Origin: Streptomyces sp. CHD11
Lineage (GTDB): Bacteria > Actinomycetota > Actinomycetes > Streptomycetales > Streptomycetaceae
Direction: 5' to 3'
Length of the DNA stretch: 64,000 nucleotides
Assembly (NCBI RefSeq): GCF_018638295.1
Contig: NZ_JABTTS010000005.1
Location: forward strand, 178,483-242,482
In this document: positions 11,254 through 19,980 of the stretch, piece after piece
How positions within the stretch are numbered: position 1 is the stretch's first letter
Layout of the letters: each line of letters opens with the position of its first letter
Notes under the pieces: generated by a model
The model's database searches: none
The model's input: only the letters and a program-made list of their open reading frames with translations
Told to the model about the DNA's origin: nothing
Translations under genes and position numbers: made by a program

Positions 11254-12301
11254 ATGCCGACTCCTTCGTACCCACCCGAGCCCTCACCGGGCGACCGCGT
11301 CGCCGTGATCTCCCCCTCGTCCGGTCTTCCGGGGCTTTTCCCGCTGCCGTACGAACTGGGCCTCGAGCGGCTGCGCGGGGAGTACGGGCTGGACCCGGTC
11401 GAGTATCCGGCGACGCGCCGGATGGGCTCGACGCCCCGGGAACGTGCCGACGACATCCGTGCCGCCTTCGCCGACCCGGACATCAAGGCGGTCATGGCGT
11501 CGATCGGCGGCGACGACCAGATCACCGTGATACCCCTGCTGGACAGGGAGGGGATCCGCGCCAACCCGAAACCGTTCTTCGGGATGAGCGACAACACCCA
11601 TCTCCTCGCGTTTCTCCACGAGAGCGGGATCGTCACCTTCCACGGTGCGAGCGTGATGGCCGAGCTGGGCCGTCCCGGAGCCATGCACCCGCGGACCGCC
11701 GAGTCGCTGCGGGCCGCCCTGTTCACGCCCGGCCCGTACGAACTGCTGCCGGCCGAACGGTTTCGCGACCTGGACCGCGACTGGGCGGACCCCGCCACGT
11801 TCGACGCGGAGCCGGAGACGCGCCCCGGCGCGGGCTGGACCTGGGTGAACGCCGGCCGGGTGGTGGAGGGCCGCACCTGGGGCGGCTGTCTGGAGGTGGT
11901 CGGCCGGATGCTGATGGCCGGCCGCGGGGTGGCGCGGGACCTGTCCGTGTACGACGGCGGAGTGCTGTTCCTGGAGACCTCCGAGGAGCTGCCGAGCGGC
12001 GAGGAGGTCTTCCGCACCCTGCGGAGCATGGGCGAGCGTGGTCTGCCCGGACGCTTCTCGGCGCTCCTCATGGGCCGCCCGAAGACCTGGTCCTCCCGAG
12101 CGGCCCCACACGCCCGGGGAGGCCGCGGCCTACGCGGCCGAGCAGCGCGAGGCCGTGCTGCGGGCCGTGCGGGACTATGCGCCCGACGCCCTCGTCGTGT
12201 TCGACGTGGACCTCGGGCACACCGACCCGCAACTGGTGATCCCCTACGGAGGTGTCGTCCGCGTCGACGGTCCCGCCCGGCATGTCACCGTCACGTACTG
12301 A
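11254..12301 (+). pseudogene. LD-carboxypeptidase (peptidase S66), frameshifted
   Basis: The frame from ATG 11254 encodes a typical S66 LD-carboxypeptidase, which trims the terminal D-Ala from murein tetrapeptides: ISPSSGLPGLFPLPYE, then the nucleophile-elbow region IGGDDQITVI and FGMSDNTHLL. It runs in frame to about residue 281 (GRPKTWSS). The expected family ending, from ERPHTPGEAAAYAAEQ through PYGGVVRVDGPARHV, lies in the next frame up to 12301. One extra C in TCCTCCCGAG at about 12097 explains the break. Unrepaired, the original frame continues to 12330 with an Arg-rich nonsense tail. It is either a real inactivating insertion, since the catalytic Glu/His lie in the lost part, or a homopolymer sequencing error. 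Confidence 0.85.
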
Positions 12302-12319
12302 CGTCGGGAGGGCGTCGGG

Positions 12320-13420
12320 CTACGGGTTGACGGCCAGTTCGAGATAGGCGGCGAGCAGCACCAGGTGCACCCCGCCCTGGAGGGGTGTGGCCCGCCCGGG
12401 GACCACGGTCAGCGCGCCCACCACCATGGTCAGGGCGAGCAGCACCAGGTGGGTGTTGCCGAGCCCGAGGACGAGAGGTCCGGTGAGCCAGAGGGAGGCC
12501 AGCGCCACGGCGGGGATGGTCAGGCCGATGCTGGCCATCGCCGAGCCGAGCGCGAGGTTCATGCTGGTCTGCACCTGGTTGCGGCGCGCGGCACGCACCG
12601 CGGCGATGGTCTCCGGGAGAAGGACCAGCAGAGCGATGATCACACCGACGACGGAGTGTCCCAGCCCCACGGCCTGCACCCCCGACTCGATGGTGGGCGA
12701 GACGCCTTTGGCCAGACCGACCACTCCGACCAGTGCCAGGGCCAGCAGGCATAGGCTGATCAGAGCGGTGCGGGTGGAGGGCGCGGGGGCGTGCTCCACC
12801 GCTTTGGGGTTCTCGCTCTGCCTGGCTACCGGCAGGAAGTAGTCACGATGTCTGACGGTCTGGGTCGCGACGAACAGGCCGTAGAGGACCAGCGAGGAGA
12901 CCGCCGCGAACGTGAGCTGCACGGTGGAGAACTCCGGCCCCGGCTTGCTCGTCGTGAAGGTCGGCAGTACGAGACTGAGTGTCGCCAGGGTCGCGACCGT
13001 GGCGAGGGCCGCTCCGGTGCCTTCCGAATTGAAGACCGCGGTGCCGTGGCGCAGTGAGCCCACCAGCAGGCTGAGGCCGAGGATGCCGTTGACGGTGATC
13101 ATCACGGCCGCGAACACGGTGTCCCGGGCGAGGGTCGCGCTCTGGTCTCCGCCGTCCATCATCAGCGTGACGATCAGCGCCACCTCGATGACGGTGACGG
13201 CGACCGCGAGGACCAGGGAGCCGAAGGGCTCCCCGACCCGGTGTGCGACCACCTCGGCGTGGTGCACGGCGGCCATCACGGACGCCGCGAGCACCAGGGT
13301 CACCAACGCGACGATGCCGCCGGGCAGATCGCGGCCCCAGGTCAGCACCAGCAGCACCACGGCGGACACGGGCGCGGCGACCGTCCACCGCGTCGCCAGT
13401 GCCCTGAACCGAGCGATCAC
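12320..13420 (-). CDS. CaCA-family cation/H+ antiporter (ChaA-like)
   Basis: 366 residues from GTG 13420 (VIARFRALATRW), with about eleven hydrophobic helices in two halves. Each half contains the acidic repeat typical of Ca2+/cation antiporters: GEPFGSLVLAVAVTVIEVALI in the first and VVGVIIALLVLLPETIAAV in the second. It should exchange Ca2+, Na+ or K+ for protons at the cytoplasmic membrane. An ATG at 13570 with a better Shine-Dalgarno (AGGAG) would add a 50-residue Arg/Asp-rich leader that looks unconserved. I prefer the shorter form but the start is unsettled. Confidence 0.85.
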   Translation of the reverse strand: MIARFRALATRWTVAAPVSAVVLLVLTWGRDLPGGIVALVTLVLAASVMAAVHHAEVVAHRVGEPFGSLVLAVAVTVIEVALIVTLMMDGGDQSATLARDTVFAAVMITVNGILGLSLLVGSLRHGTAVFNSEGTGAALATVATLATLSLVLPTFTTSKPGPEFSTVQLTFAAVSSLVLYGLFVATQTVRHRDYFLPVARQSENPKAVEHAPAPSTRTALISLCLLALALVGVVGLAKGVSPTIESGVQAVGLGHSVVGVIIALLVLLPETIAAVRAARRNQVQTSMNLALGSAMASIGLTIPAVALASLWLTGPLVLGLGNTHLVLLALTMVVGALTVVPGRATPLQGGVHLVLLAAYLELAVNP

Positions 13421-13634
13421 GGAACGATCGTCGCAGACGCGAAGGGCCGCCGCACTCCGCTGCGGGCCTGCGCCCGAGGGCCGGCCGCGGTGGGCACGGG
13501 AGGTGTCACCGCCGCCCGGCGTATCCCTCCGCCGCGTCCTGGCCGTCTCGGGGTCATCACGGTCACGCATGGTCTCCTGGTGCGGGTCGGATGGGGTCGG
13601 CGGCGCCGGTGAGCGGCGCGTTCTGAGACAGAGC

Positions 13635-13683
13635 GGCACCGGGAGCGGTGGCCGACGATGTGCGGCTCTTCGCTCCCGGTGCC
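13635..13683 (-). terminator. Terminator after terC
   Basis: 13-base perfect arms (13635-13647 and 13671-13683) around a 23-base loop, located 26 bases past the terC stop codon on the minus strand. Confidence 0.75.
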
Positions 13684-13708
13684 GGATCTCCCTGTGCGTC
13701 CGACAGGA

Positions 13709-14710
13709 TCAGGCGTCGAGGTCGTTCTTCGTGAGGCTGTCGTCCCTGGCCGTGGCCGCCGCGGTCTCCGCCTGCTTGCGGGAGGCCCGGAGGCTGGTGA
13801 TGGTGGTGACGATCAGGACGGAGCAGATCACGCCCAGCGACACGGGGATGCCGATCTCCGGGACGTGGACCCCGGATTCGTGCAGTGCGTGCAGCACCAG
13901 CTTCACGCCGATGAAGCCGAGGATGATCGACAGGCCGTAGGAGAGGTGGACGAGCTTCCTGAGCAGTCCGCCGATGAGGAAGTACAGCTGCCTGAGGCCC
14001 ATCAGCGCGAACGCGTTCGCGGTGAACACGATGTACGGGTCCTGGGTCAGACCGAAGATCGCGGGGATCGAGTCGAGCGCGAACAGGACGTCCGTGGTGC
14101 CGATGGCGAGCATCACGACAAGCATCGGGGTCATGACCCGCTTGCCGTTCTCCTCGATCCACAGCCTGGTGCCGTGGTAGCGGTCGGCTACACCGAAGCG
14201 GCGCTCGGCGGCCTTGAGCAGCTTGTTCTCCTCGAACTCCTCGTCGTCCGCGTCGGCCCGGGCTTCCTGGATGAGCTTCCAGGCCGTCCAGATGAGGAAG
14301 GCGCCGAAGATGTAGAACACCCACGAGAAGCTCGCCAGGATCGCGGCGCCGGCGGCGATGAATATCGCGCGCAGCACCAGGGCGATCAGAACACCGATCA
14401 GGAGCACCCGCTGCTGGTACTGCGACGGCACCGCGAACTTCGCCATGATCAGGACGAAGACGAAGAGGTTGTCGACGCTCAGCGACTTCTCGGTGATGTA
14501 TCCGGCGAAGAACTCGCCACCGGCCTGGCCTCCGCCCCAGATCACCAGACCGAGCCCGAAGAGCCCGGCCAGGATGATCCAGACGACCGTCCAGATTCCG
14601 GCTTCCCTGATGGATACGTCATGCGGTTTGCGGCCGATGAAGAAATCGACAGCGATCAGGGCACTCAGGCCCACGATCGTAAGGACCCATAGGGTCATGG
14701 ACACATCCAC
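13709..14710 (-). CDS. TerC-family membrane protein
   Basis: 333 residues with about nine transmembrane helices. TerC signature residues are present: acidic intramembrane positions in ITEKSLSVDNLFVFVLI and IGTTDVLFALDSIPAIFG. TerC/Alx-type proteins are now linked chiefly to manganese export and metal loading of secreted proteins, and historically to tellurite resistance. A cytosolic charged loop (residues about 150-190) and a Lys/Ala/Asp C-terminal tail are visible. A probable manganese riboswitch precedes the gene, so Mn2+ is the likely substrate and inducer. Genes for TerD-domain proteins lie next upstream on the same strand. Confidence 0.93.
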   Translation of the reverse strand: MDVSMTLWVLTIVGLSALIAVDFFIGRKPHDVSIREAGIWTVVWIILAGLFGLGLVIWGGGQAGGEFFAGYITEKSLSVDNLFVFVLIMAKFAVPSQYQQRVLLIGVLIALVLRAIFIAAGAAILASFSWVFYIFGAFLIWTAWKLIQEARADADDEEFEENKLLKAAERRFGVADRYHGTRLWIEENGKRVMTPMLVVMLAIGTTDVLFALDSIPAIFGLTQDPYIVFTANAFALMGLRQLYFLIGGLLRKLVHLSYGLSIILGFIGVKLVLHALHESGVHVPEIGIPVSLGVICSVLIVTTITSLRASRKQAETAAATARDDSLTKNDLDA

Positions 14711-14754
14711 TGCGCCTCCGGCAGATACGTAAGACAGGGAAAGTCAGCGTCGTC

Positions 14755-14895
14755 GCTGCCGGAGGTCTCTTCCACCCGGGCCACCAGACACTCGAGTTGT
14801 GTCCGAAGGTCCTTCGGGCCGACGCCCCGGGATCTGGCCTGATCCGTATTGACGGGGTCGCCGCACAGACGGGGAGTACTCCCCTCCGTGCGGCC
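14755..14895 (-). ncRNA. yybP-ykoY (manganese) riboswitch upstream of terC
   Basis: The minus-strand leader contains the hallmark GGGGAGTA (complement at 14877-14884), then CCCGTCAATACGG, which matches the conserved CGTCA..ACG loop, two GC-rich stems, and GAGACCTCCGG near 14759-14768 as the 3' conserved segment. The family binds Mn2+ and commonly controls TerC/YkoY/MntP exporters. Boundaries are approximate. It ends about 45 bases before the terC ATG, leaving room for an expression switch. Confidence 0.7.
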
Positions 14896-14896
14896 A

Positions 14897-14925
14897 AGGG
14901 TACTCAATCACCAAGGGTTGGTAAA
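14897..14925 (-). promoter_or_regulatory. Inferred promoter of terC riboswitch transcript
   Basis: On the minus strand TTTACC, 17 bases, TACCCT. Transcription would start about 7 bases downstream, immediately before the first riboswitch stem. Confidence 0.5.
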
Positions 14926-15000
14926 GGAGCAAGTAAAGAAACTTACAAAGCCGCAGGTCAAGGGGGGGGGTTCACAAGGGCTTGGGCAACCCGGTTCCGG

Positions 15001-17010
15001 TCACCGGTGCCCTGTGCGGCGGGCCGCAGCGACCTGGGTGAGCACCTGCTCGAGGACCTGACTTCCGGGCGGCACCAGCGGCGGCTCGTACGTCCAGGCG
15101 TGCCCCACCCACGGGTCGGCCAGGTGGTCGTCGGGCACCGGAGTCAGCCGCAGCAGCGCACGCCAGAGCGGGTCCAGCAGCGGGCCGTAGGCCGAGGACT
15201 CCTCGCGGTCGGCGACCATCATCAGATGGACGCCGACGGACGGGCCCTCGTCGGCGAGGTAGCGCAACTGGTTCACGGCCCGGTCGTCGAAGCCGTGGGG
15301 GAAGTCGTTGACGATCAGCAGCTGCTGGGAGGTGTCGAAGCCGGGCGGCAGCGCGTCCGGCGCACCTCCCCGCAGCGCCATCTGCACCAGGTCGACCCGC
15401 TGGATGAGCCGGCCGAGCACCTCCGTGACGCCCGCGGCACCCTGGGCGGGCGGGCCGGCCAGTACCCCGGTACGGGTCAGCGGCGCCAGTGCCTGCGCAC
15501 CCGCTCCTGCCGGGTCGATGACGTGCACGGTGAACTCGCCCGCCGGATAGACGGCGAGCAGCCGGGCCGCGTGCGCCACCGCGGTCTCCACGGCGAGGCG
15601 CCGCGCCTCGTGCGAGTCGGTGAACGAACCGTCGAGGGAGTCGGCCCGGCCGCTGTCGATCCACAGGCCGCGCTCCAGCGGCAGGCGGAGCAGCATGGGA
15701 ACGCGGATCGGGTCGGCCTCGGGAAGACGCAGGTCGCCCAGGCGGATCGCCATGGGAATCTCCATGGGCACCCGGTAGGCGTGCCAAACGGGGTTGTCCC
15801 AGCGGGCGAACGCCAGGGGCAGGGCGGGCTCGACCACCTCGGCCTCGGCGACGAGCTGGGCGAGGTCCCGGTCGAGGGACTCCCGTGCCTGTCCGACAAG
15901 CTGGGCGTGCCGGGACCGGGCGCTCTCACGGGCCGCGTCGCCCTGGCCGCCGATGCGGCTGCGCGGGTCGGACAGGGCCTGCTCGAGCTCCTTGTCCATC
16001 CGCGACTCGGCGAAGTCGACGGCGCTGCGGTAGGCGGCGGTGGTGCGGGCCAGGTCCTCGAACATGCCCCAGACCTGGTTGTAGAGCCGCTCCTCCATGG
16101 ACCAGCCGGTCGCGTCCCCCGCGACGGGCTGTGCGGGCTGCCCGGGGTGGGGCCGCGGAGCGGCGGGCGGGGGCGGCGGCGGGGCGGAGTCCCGCCGACG
16201 GGGGTGGCTGTAGTCGACCGGGCCGCCGCCGGTGGGCGCGGACGGCTCCGCGGCCCCGGCCGCTCCGTAGGCCGGCTGCGGTCCGCCCGGGCCGGGTCCG
16301 TCGGCCGGCTGTCCGCCGTAGGACGGCGGTACGGGGCCGGGTGTGCCCTGGGGCGCGGTGCCGCCCTGGTCGGGGCCGACCGCGGGCGCGGCGGCCTGCC
16401 GGGGGCGGTTGCCCTCGGTGGTGCGGGACGGCGGCGCCTGCACGGAGCGGGCGATCCCCCGCGCGACCGCCTCGTTGATGCTGCCGGCCAGCTGTACGGC
16501 CTCGGGGAGGCCCTGGTCCCCGAGGAGTTCGGCCAGGCCGCCCGCGTAGCCCTGGCCGACGGCGCGCACCTTCCAGGCGTCCTGGCGCCGGTAGAGCTCC
16601 AGCGCGACGACGGCCGACTCGGCCTCCAGGCCGGTGATGGTGTAGCTGGCGACCTCGCCGCCGTCCAGACCGGTGACGGCCACGAAGGGGGCCGCCACGG
16701 CGCCGAACCGGGTGGGCCCCGGGCCGCTTCCCCGGCCGGGCAGGGCGAGCAGCACACTGACGCGGTGCACCGCGTTCGTCATGGCGTCCAGGTCCACCGC
16801 GAGACGGTGGTCGGCGGCCGCCTGACGCGGCACCTCCAGACCGGGCCGGGTGGGCGCGCCCGGGTGGGCCACCCACTCCACTCCGTGGATCCGGCCGTTC
16901 TCGTCGCCGAGCGCGGCCGTGGCCACGACCGGTGTGCCGGCCGAGATCCGGATCTCCAGACGGGACTGGGAGAGCGGGTGGTTCTGTCCCCGCACCAGCT
17001 CGGCCGTCAT
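15001..17010 (-). CDS. TerD-domain / FtsK-like ATPase-fold fusion protein, 669 aa
   Basis: Residues about 1-190 form a TerD-like beta-sandwich (LEIRISAGTPVVATAALG; YTITGLEAESAVVALELYRR; GQGYAGGLAELL). Residues about 205-310 are a Pro/Gly-rich linker. Residues about 315-440 are largely helical and charged. The C-terminal 200 residues resemble the last part of FtsK/SpoIIIE ATPase modules, with a Walker B-like QQLLIVNDFPHGFDD followed by LADEGPSVGVHLMMVADRE. No Walker A (GxxGxGKS) is visible, so ATP hydrolysis is doubtful. TerD proteins bind Ca2+ and belong to poorly understood stress complexes. The gene lies 83 bases after terD and is probably co-transcribed. Confidence 0.8.
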   Translation of the reverse strand: MTAELVRGQNHPLSQSRLEIRISAGTPVVATAALGDENGRIHGVEWVAHPGAPTRPGLEVPRQAAADHRLAVDLDAMTNAVHRVSVLLALPGRGSGPGPTRFGAVAAPFVAVTGLDGGEVASYTITGLEAESAVVALELYRRQDAWKVRAVGQGYAGGLAELLGDQGLPEAVQLAGSINEAVARGIARSVQAPPSRTTEGNRPRQAAAPAVGPDQGGTAPQGTPGPVPPSYGGQPADGPGPGGPQPAYGAAGAAEPSAPTGGGPVDYSHPRRRDSAPPPPPPAAPRPHPGQPAQPVAGDATGWSMEERLYNQVWGMFEDLARTTAAYRSAVDFAESRMDKELEQALSDPRSRIGGQGDAARESARSRHAQLVGQARESLDRDLAQLVAEAEVVEPALPLAFARWDNPVWHAYRVPMEIPMAIRLGDLRLPEADPIRVPMLLRLPLERGLWIDSGRADSLDGSFTDSHEARRLAVETAVAHAARLLAVYPAGEFTVHVIDPAGAGAQALAPLTRTGVLAGPPAQGAAGVTEVLGRLIQRVDLVQMALRGGAPDALPPGFDTSQQLLIVNDFPHGFDDRAVNQLRYLADEGPSVGVHLMMVADREESSAYGPLLDPLWRALLRLTPVPDDHLADPWVGHAWTYEPPLVPPGSQVLEQVLTQVAAARRTGHR

Positions 17011-17093
17011 CGCCTTGGTCCCCCTGCGTCGCGTGTGATCGGTCGTCCGCCGCCCGCCGGCCCCCGCCCGGGGGCCGGTTCGTCTTCGGGTTC

Positions 17094-17672
17094 CTACAGG
17101 ACCGGCAGGATGGCCGGCATCAGGTCCTGGAAGGTGCGGCCGTTGGCCGGGTTGCCGAGCGCCGTCATGGTCCAGCTGGTGCCGGTGCGGTGCACCTTGG
17201 CCATGATCTGGGCCGTGTAGGCGCCGCCGCCGGCCAGCGTGTAGCGGGCCAGCTCCTGGCCGTTGGTCTCGTCGACGAGACGGCAGAACGCGTTCTGCAC
17301 CTCCTGGAACGTCTGGCCCGTGAAGGAGTTCACGGTGAAGACGATCTGGTCGATGTGGACCGGGACGCGCGACAGGTCGACGAGGACGGCCTCGTCGTCG
17401 CCGCCCTGGCCGACGCCGCCGACGAGGTTGTCACCGGTGTGGCGCACGGAGCCGTCGTCGCTCACGAGGTGACGGAAGAAGACGACGTCGACCGGCTGCT
17501 TGTCGGCGAACAGGACGGCCGAGGCGTCCAGGTCGATCTCCCGGGTGCGCGAGCCGAACAGGCCGCGACGGGGAGCCGCCTGCCAGCCGAGACCCATGCG
17601 CACCGCGGTCAGGCTGCCGCCGTCCTTCTTTTCCAGACTGATGGCCTGACCCTTGGTCATGTTGACGGTCAC
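17094..17672 (-). CDS. terD: TerD-family calcium-binding stress protein
   Basis: 192 residues starting MTVNMTKGQAISLEKKDGG, a start shared by TerD/TerE proteins; GTG 17672 is preceded by GAGAGGGG. Ca2+-binding acidic motifs are visible (EIDLDASAVLF; GDNLVGGVGQGGDDE; the conserved VNSFTGQTFQEVQNAFCRLVD). TerD proteins are soluble, bind calcium, and are implicated in tellurite, phage and oxidative or DNA stress, with the mechanism unsettled. It lies between uvrB and the TerD/FtsK-like gene. Its upstream region carries the same DNA-damage promoter motif as the uvr genes (17729-17751). A 14-base palindrome at 17706-17719 lies in the leader. Confidence 0.95.
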   Translation of the reverse strand: MTVNMTKGQAISLEKKDGGSLTAVRMGLGWQAAPRRGLFGSRTREIDLDASAVLFADKQPVDVVFFRHLVSDDGSVRHTGDNLVGGVGQGGDDEAVLVDLSRVPVHIDQIVFTVNSFTGQTFQEVQNAFCRLVDETNGQELARYTLAGGGAYTAQIMAKVHRTGTSWTMTALGNPANGRTFQDLMPAILPVL

Positions 17673-17705
17673 GCGCTGATTCCCCTCTCGGACTGTCCCC
17701 TGTTG

Positions 17706-17719
17706 CCGCGGAACCGCGG
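17706..17719. repeat. 14-base palindrome in the terD leader
   Basis: CCGCGG, AA, CCGCGG. It falls between the inferred terD promoter and the Shine-Dalgarno and could form a small hairpin in the mRNA leader. Confidence 0.5.
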
Positions 17720-17728
17720 TTGACCTGA

Positions 17729-17751
17729 ACCCTACGCAGGGGCACTGACAG
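17729..17751 (-). promoter_or_regulatory. RecA-NDp-like DNA-damage promoter of terD
   Basis: On the minus strand CTGTCAGTG, 8 bases, TAGGGT: one mismatch to TTGTCRGTG-N8-TANNNT. It lies about 57 bases upstream of the terD start codon, giving a normal leader with a Shine-Dalgarno. Confidence 0.65.
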
Positions 17752-17807
17752 TGACGTAGCCAGGTCCGCACTTTGTGTCGTTCTTGCAACACATCCCGTA
17801 CGGGAGG

Positions 17808-19940
17808 TCAGGACAGGCCCGCCTCCCGCATCTGCCGCAGTTCCTTCTTCATCTCCGACACCTCGTCGCGCAGCCGGGCCGCGATCTCGAACTGGAGGTC
17901 CGCGGCGGCGGACCGCATCCGCGCGGTGAGGTCCTCGATCTGCCCGGCCAGCTCGGCAGCGGGGCGGTCGGTCGGCACGGTCTCGTCGGCCTTGCCCCTG
18001 GTCCTCTTCGCCGCCTTGCCGCCGAGGGCGGGGACGGGGGCCTTGGCGGCGCCGCCGTCCTTCTTGGCCTGGCGGTAACCCGAGCCGAGCAGCTGCTCGG
18101 TGTCGATGTCCTCGCGGGCGATCTGGGCGACGATGTCGTTGATCTTCTTGCGGAGCGGCTGCGGGTCGATGCCCCTCGCCCGGTTGTACGCGACCTGCTT
18201 CTCCCTGCGGCGGTTGGTCTCGTCGATGGCCTTCTCCATCGCCGGGGTGATCCGGTCGGCGTACATGTGGACCTGGCCGGAGACATTGCGCGCCGCGCGG
18301 CCGATGGTCTGGATCAGCGAGGTGCCCGAGCGCAGGAAGCCCTCCTTGTCCGCGTCGAGGATCGCCACCAGCGACACCTCGGGCAGGTCGAGGCCCTCCC
18401 GCAGCAGGTTGATGCCGACGAGCACGTCGTACTCGCCACTGCGCAGCTCCCGCAGCAGCTCCACCCGGCGCAGGGTGTCGACGTCGCTGTGCAGGTAGCG
18501 CACCTGGATGCCGAGTTCCAGGAAGTAGTCGGTGAGGTCCTCGGCCATCTTCTTGGTGAGCGTGGTGACCAGGACGCGCTCGTCCTTGGCCACGCGCTCG
18601 CGGATCTCGTGCACCAGGTCGTCGATCTGGCCCTCGGTCGGCTTGACCACGACTTCGGGGTCGACGAGGCCGGTGGGGCGGATGATCTGCTCGACGAAGC
18701 CGTCGGACCGGGAGAGTTCGTACTGTCCGGGGGTGGCCGACAGATAGACGGTCTGGCCGACGCGCTCCTGGAACTCCTCCCACTTGAGCGGGCGGTTGTC
18801 CAGGGCGGAGGGGAGCCGGAAACCGTGGTCGACGAGGGTGCGCTTGCGGGAGGCGTCGCCTTCGTACATGGCGCCGATCTGCGGGACGGTGACATGCGAC
18901 TCGTCGATGACGAGGAGGAAGTCGTCCGGGAAGTAGTCCAGCAGGGTGTTCGGCGGCGATCCGGGGGCCCGGCCGTCGAAGTGCATCGAGTAGTTCTCCA
19001 CGCCGGAGCAGGAACCGATCTGGCGGAGCATCTCGACGTCGTACGTGCTGCGCATGCGCAGTCGCTGGGCCTCCAGCAGCTTGCCCTGGTTCTCCAGTTC
19101 GCTCAGGCGCTCGCCGAGCTCCTTCTCGATGTCGTTGACCGCGCGCTCCAGCCGCTCCGGTCCTGCGACGTAGTGCGACGCGGGGAAGATGTAGAGCTGC
19201 TGGTCGTCGCTGACGATCTCGCCGGTGAGCGGGTGGAGGGTGGACAGCGCCTCGATCTCGTCGCCGAACATCTCGATGCGGACGGCGAGCTCCTCGTAGA
19301 CCGGGAAGATCTCGATGGTGTCGCCGCGCACACGGAAGGTGCCGCGGGAGAAGGCCATGTCGTTGCGCGTGTACTGGATGTCGACGAAACGGCGCAGCAG
19401 CTCGTCGCGGTCGAACTCGTCGCCCACGCGGAGCGGGACCATGCGGTCCACGTACTCCTGCGGCGTACCCAGGCCGTAGATGCAGGAGACGGAGGCGACC
19501 ACGACGACGTCGCGGCGGGTGAGCAGCGAGTTGGTCGCCGAGTGGCGCAGCCGCTCGACCTCCTCGTTGACCGAGGAGTCCTTCTCGATGTAGGTGTCCG
19601 ACTGGGGGACGTACGCCTCGGGCTGGTAGTAGTCGTAGTACGAGACGAAGTACTCCACCGCGTTGTTCGGCAGCAGCTCCCGGAACTCGTTGGCCAGCTG
19701 GGCGGCCAGGGTCTTGTTGGGCGCCATCACCAGGGTGGGGCGCTGGAGCTTCTCGATCATCCACGCGGTGGTGGCGGACTTTCCGGTGCCGGTCGCGCCG
19801 AGCAGGACGACGTCCTTCTCACCTGCTTCGATACGCCGGGCGAGGTCGGCGATGGCCGTCGGCTGGTCGCCGCTCGGCTGGTAGGGGCTGACGACCTCGA
19901 AGGGCGCCACCGTGCGTTCGATCTGGGAAACGGGCCGCAT
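17808..19940 (-). CDS. uvrB: UvrABC system protein B
   Basis: 710-residue helicase-like core of nucleotide excision repair. ATG at 19940 starts [20 protein letters not shown]. Visible: Walker A GATGTGKS, the beta-hairpin region [22 protein letters not shown] that pries open DNA around damage, Walker [11 protein letters not shown], motif VYLSATPG, motif [16 protein letters not shown], motif [11 protein letters not shown], and the C-terminal UVR motif ([20 protein letters not shown]) that binds UvrC. A basic linker lies near residues 630-660. No Shine-Dalgarno is present; TACCGT ends 7 bases before the ATG, indicating leaderless mRNA. Downstream on the same strand lie terD and the TerD fusion. 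Confidence 0.98.
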   Translation of the reverse strand: MRPVSQIERTVAPFEVVSPYQPSGDQPTAIADLARRIEAGEKDVVLLGATGTGKSATTAWMIEKLQRPTLVMAPNKTLAAQLANEFRELLPNNAVEYFVSYYDYYQPEAYVPQSDTYIEKDSSVNEEVERLRHSATNSLLTRRDVVVVASVSCIYGLGTPQEYVDRMVPLRVGDEFDRDELLRRFVDIQYTRNDMAFSRGTFRVRGDTIEIFPVYEELAVRIEMFGDEIEALSTLHPLTGEIVSDDQQLYIFPASHYVAGPERLERAVNDIEKELGERLSELENQGKLLEAQRLRMRSTYDVEMLRQIGSCSGVENYSMHFDGRAPGSPPNTLLDYFPDDFLLVIDESHVTVPQIGAMYEGDASRKRTLVDHGFRLPSALDNRPLKWEEFQERVGQTVYLSATPGQYELSRSDGFVEQIIRPTGLVDPEVVVKPTEGQIDDLVHEIRERVAKDERVLVTTLTKKMAEDLTDYFLELGIQVRYLHSDVDTLRRVELLRELRSGEYDVLVGINLLREGLDLPEVSLVAILDADKEGFLRSGTSLIQTIGRAARNVSGQVHMYADRITPAMEKAIDETNRRREKQVAYNRARGIDPQPLRKKINDIVAQIAREDIDTEQLLGSGYRQAKKDGGAAKAPVPALGGKAAKRTRGKADETVPTDRPAAELAGQIEDLTARMRSAAADLQFEIAARLRDEVSEMKKELRQMREAGLS

Positions 19941-19947
19941 GCCATCC

Positions 19948-19970
19948 ACGGTACGACCCCCCACTGACAA
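19948..19970 (-). promoter_or_regulatory. RecA-NDp-like DNA-damage promoter of uvrB
   Basis: On the minus strand TTGTCAGTG, 8 bases, TACCGT, then 7 bases to the uvrB ATG. It is a perfect match to the TTGTCRGTG-N8-TANNNT pattern. Confidence 0.8.
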
Positions 19971-19980
19971 CGCGTCCGGA

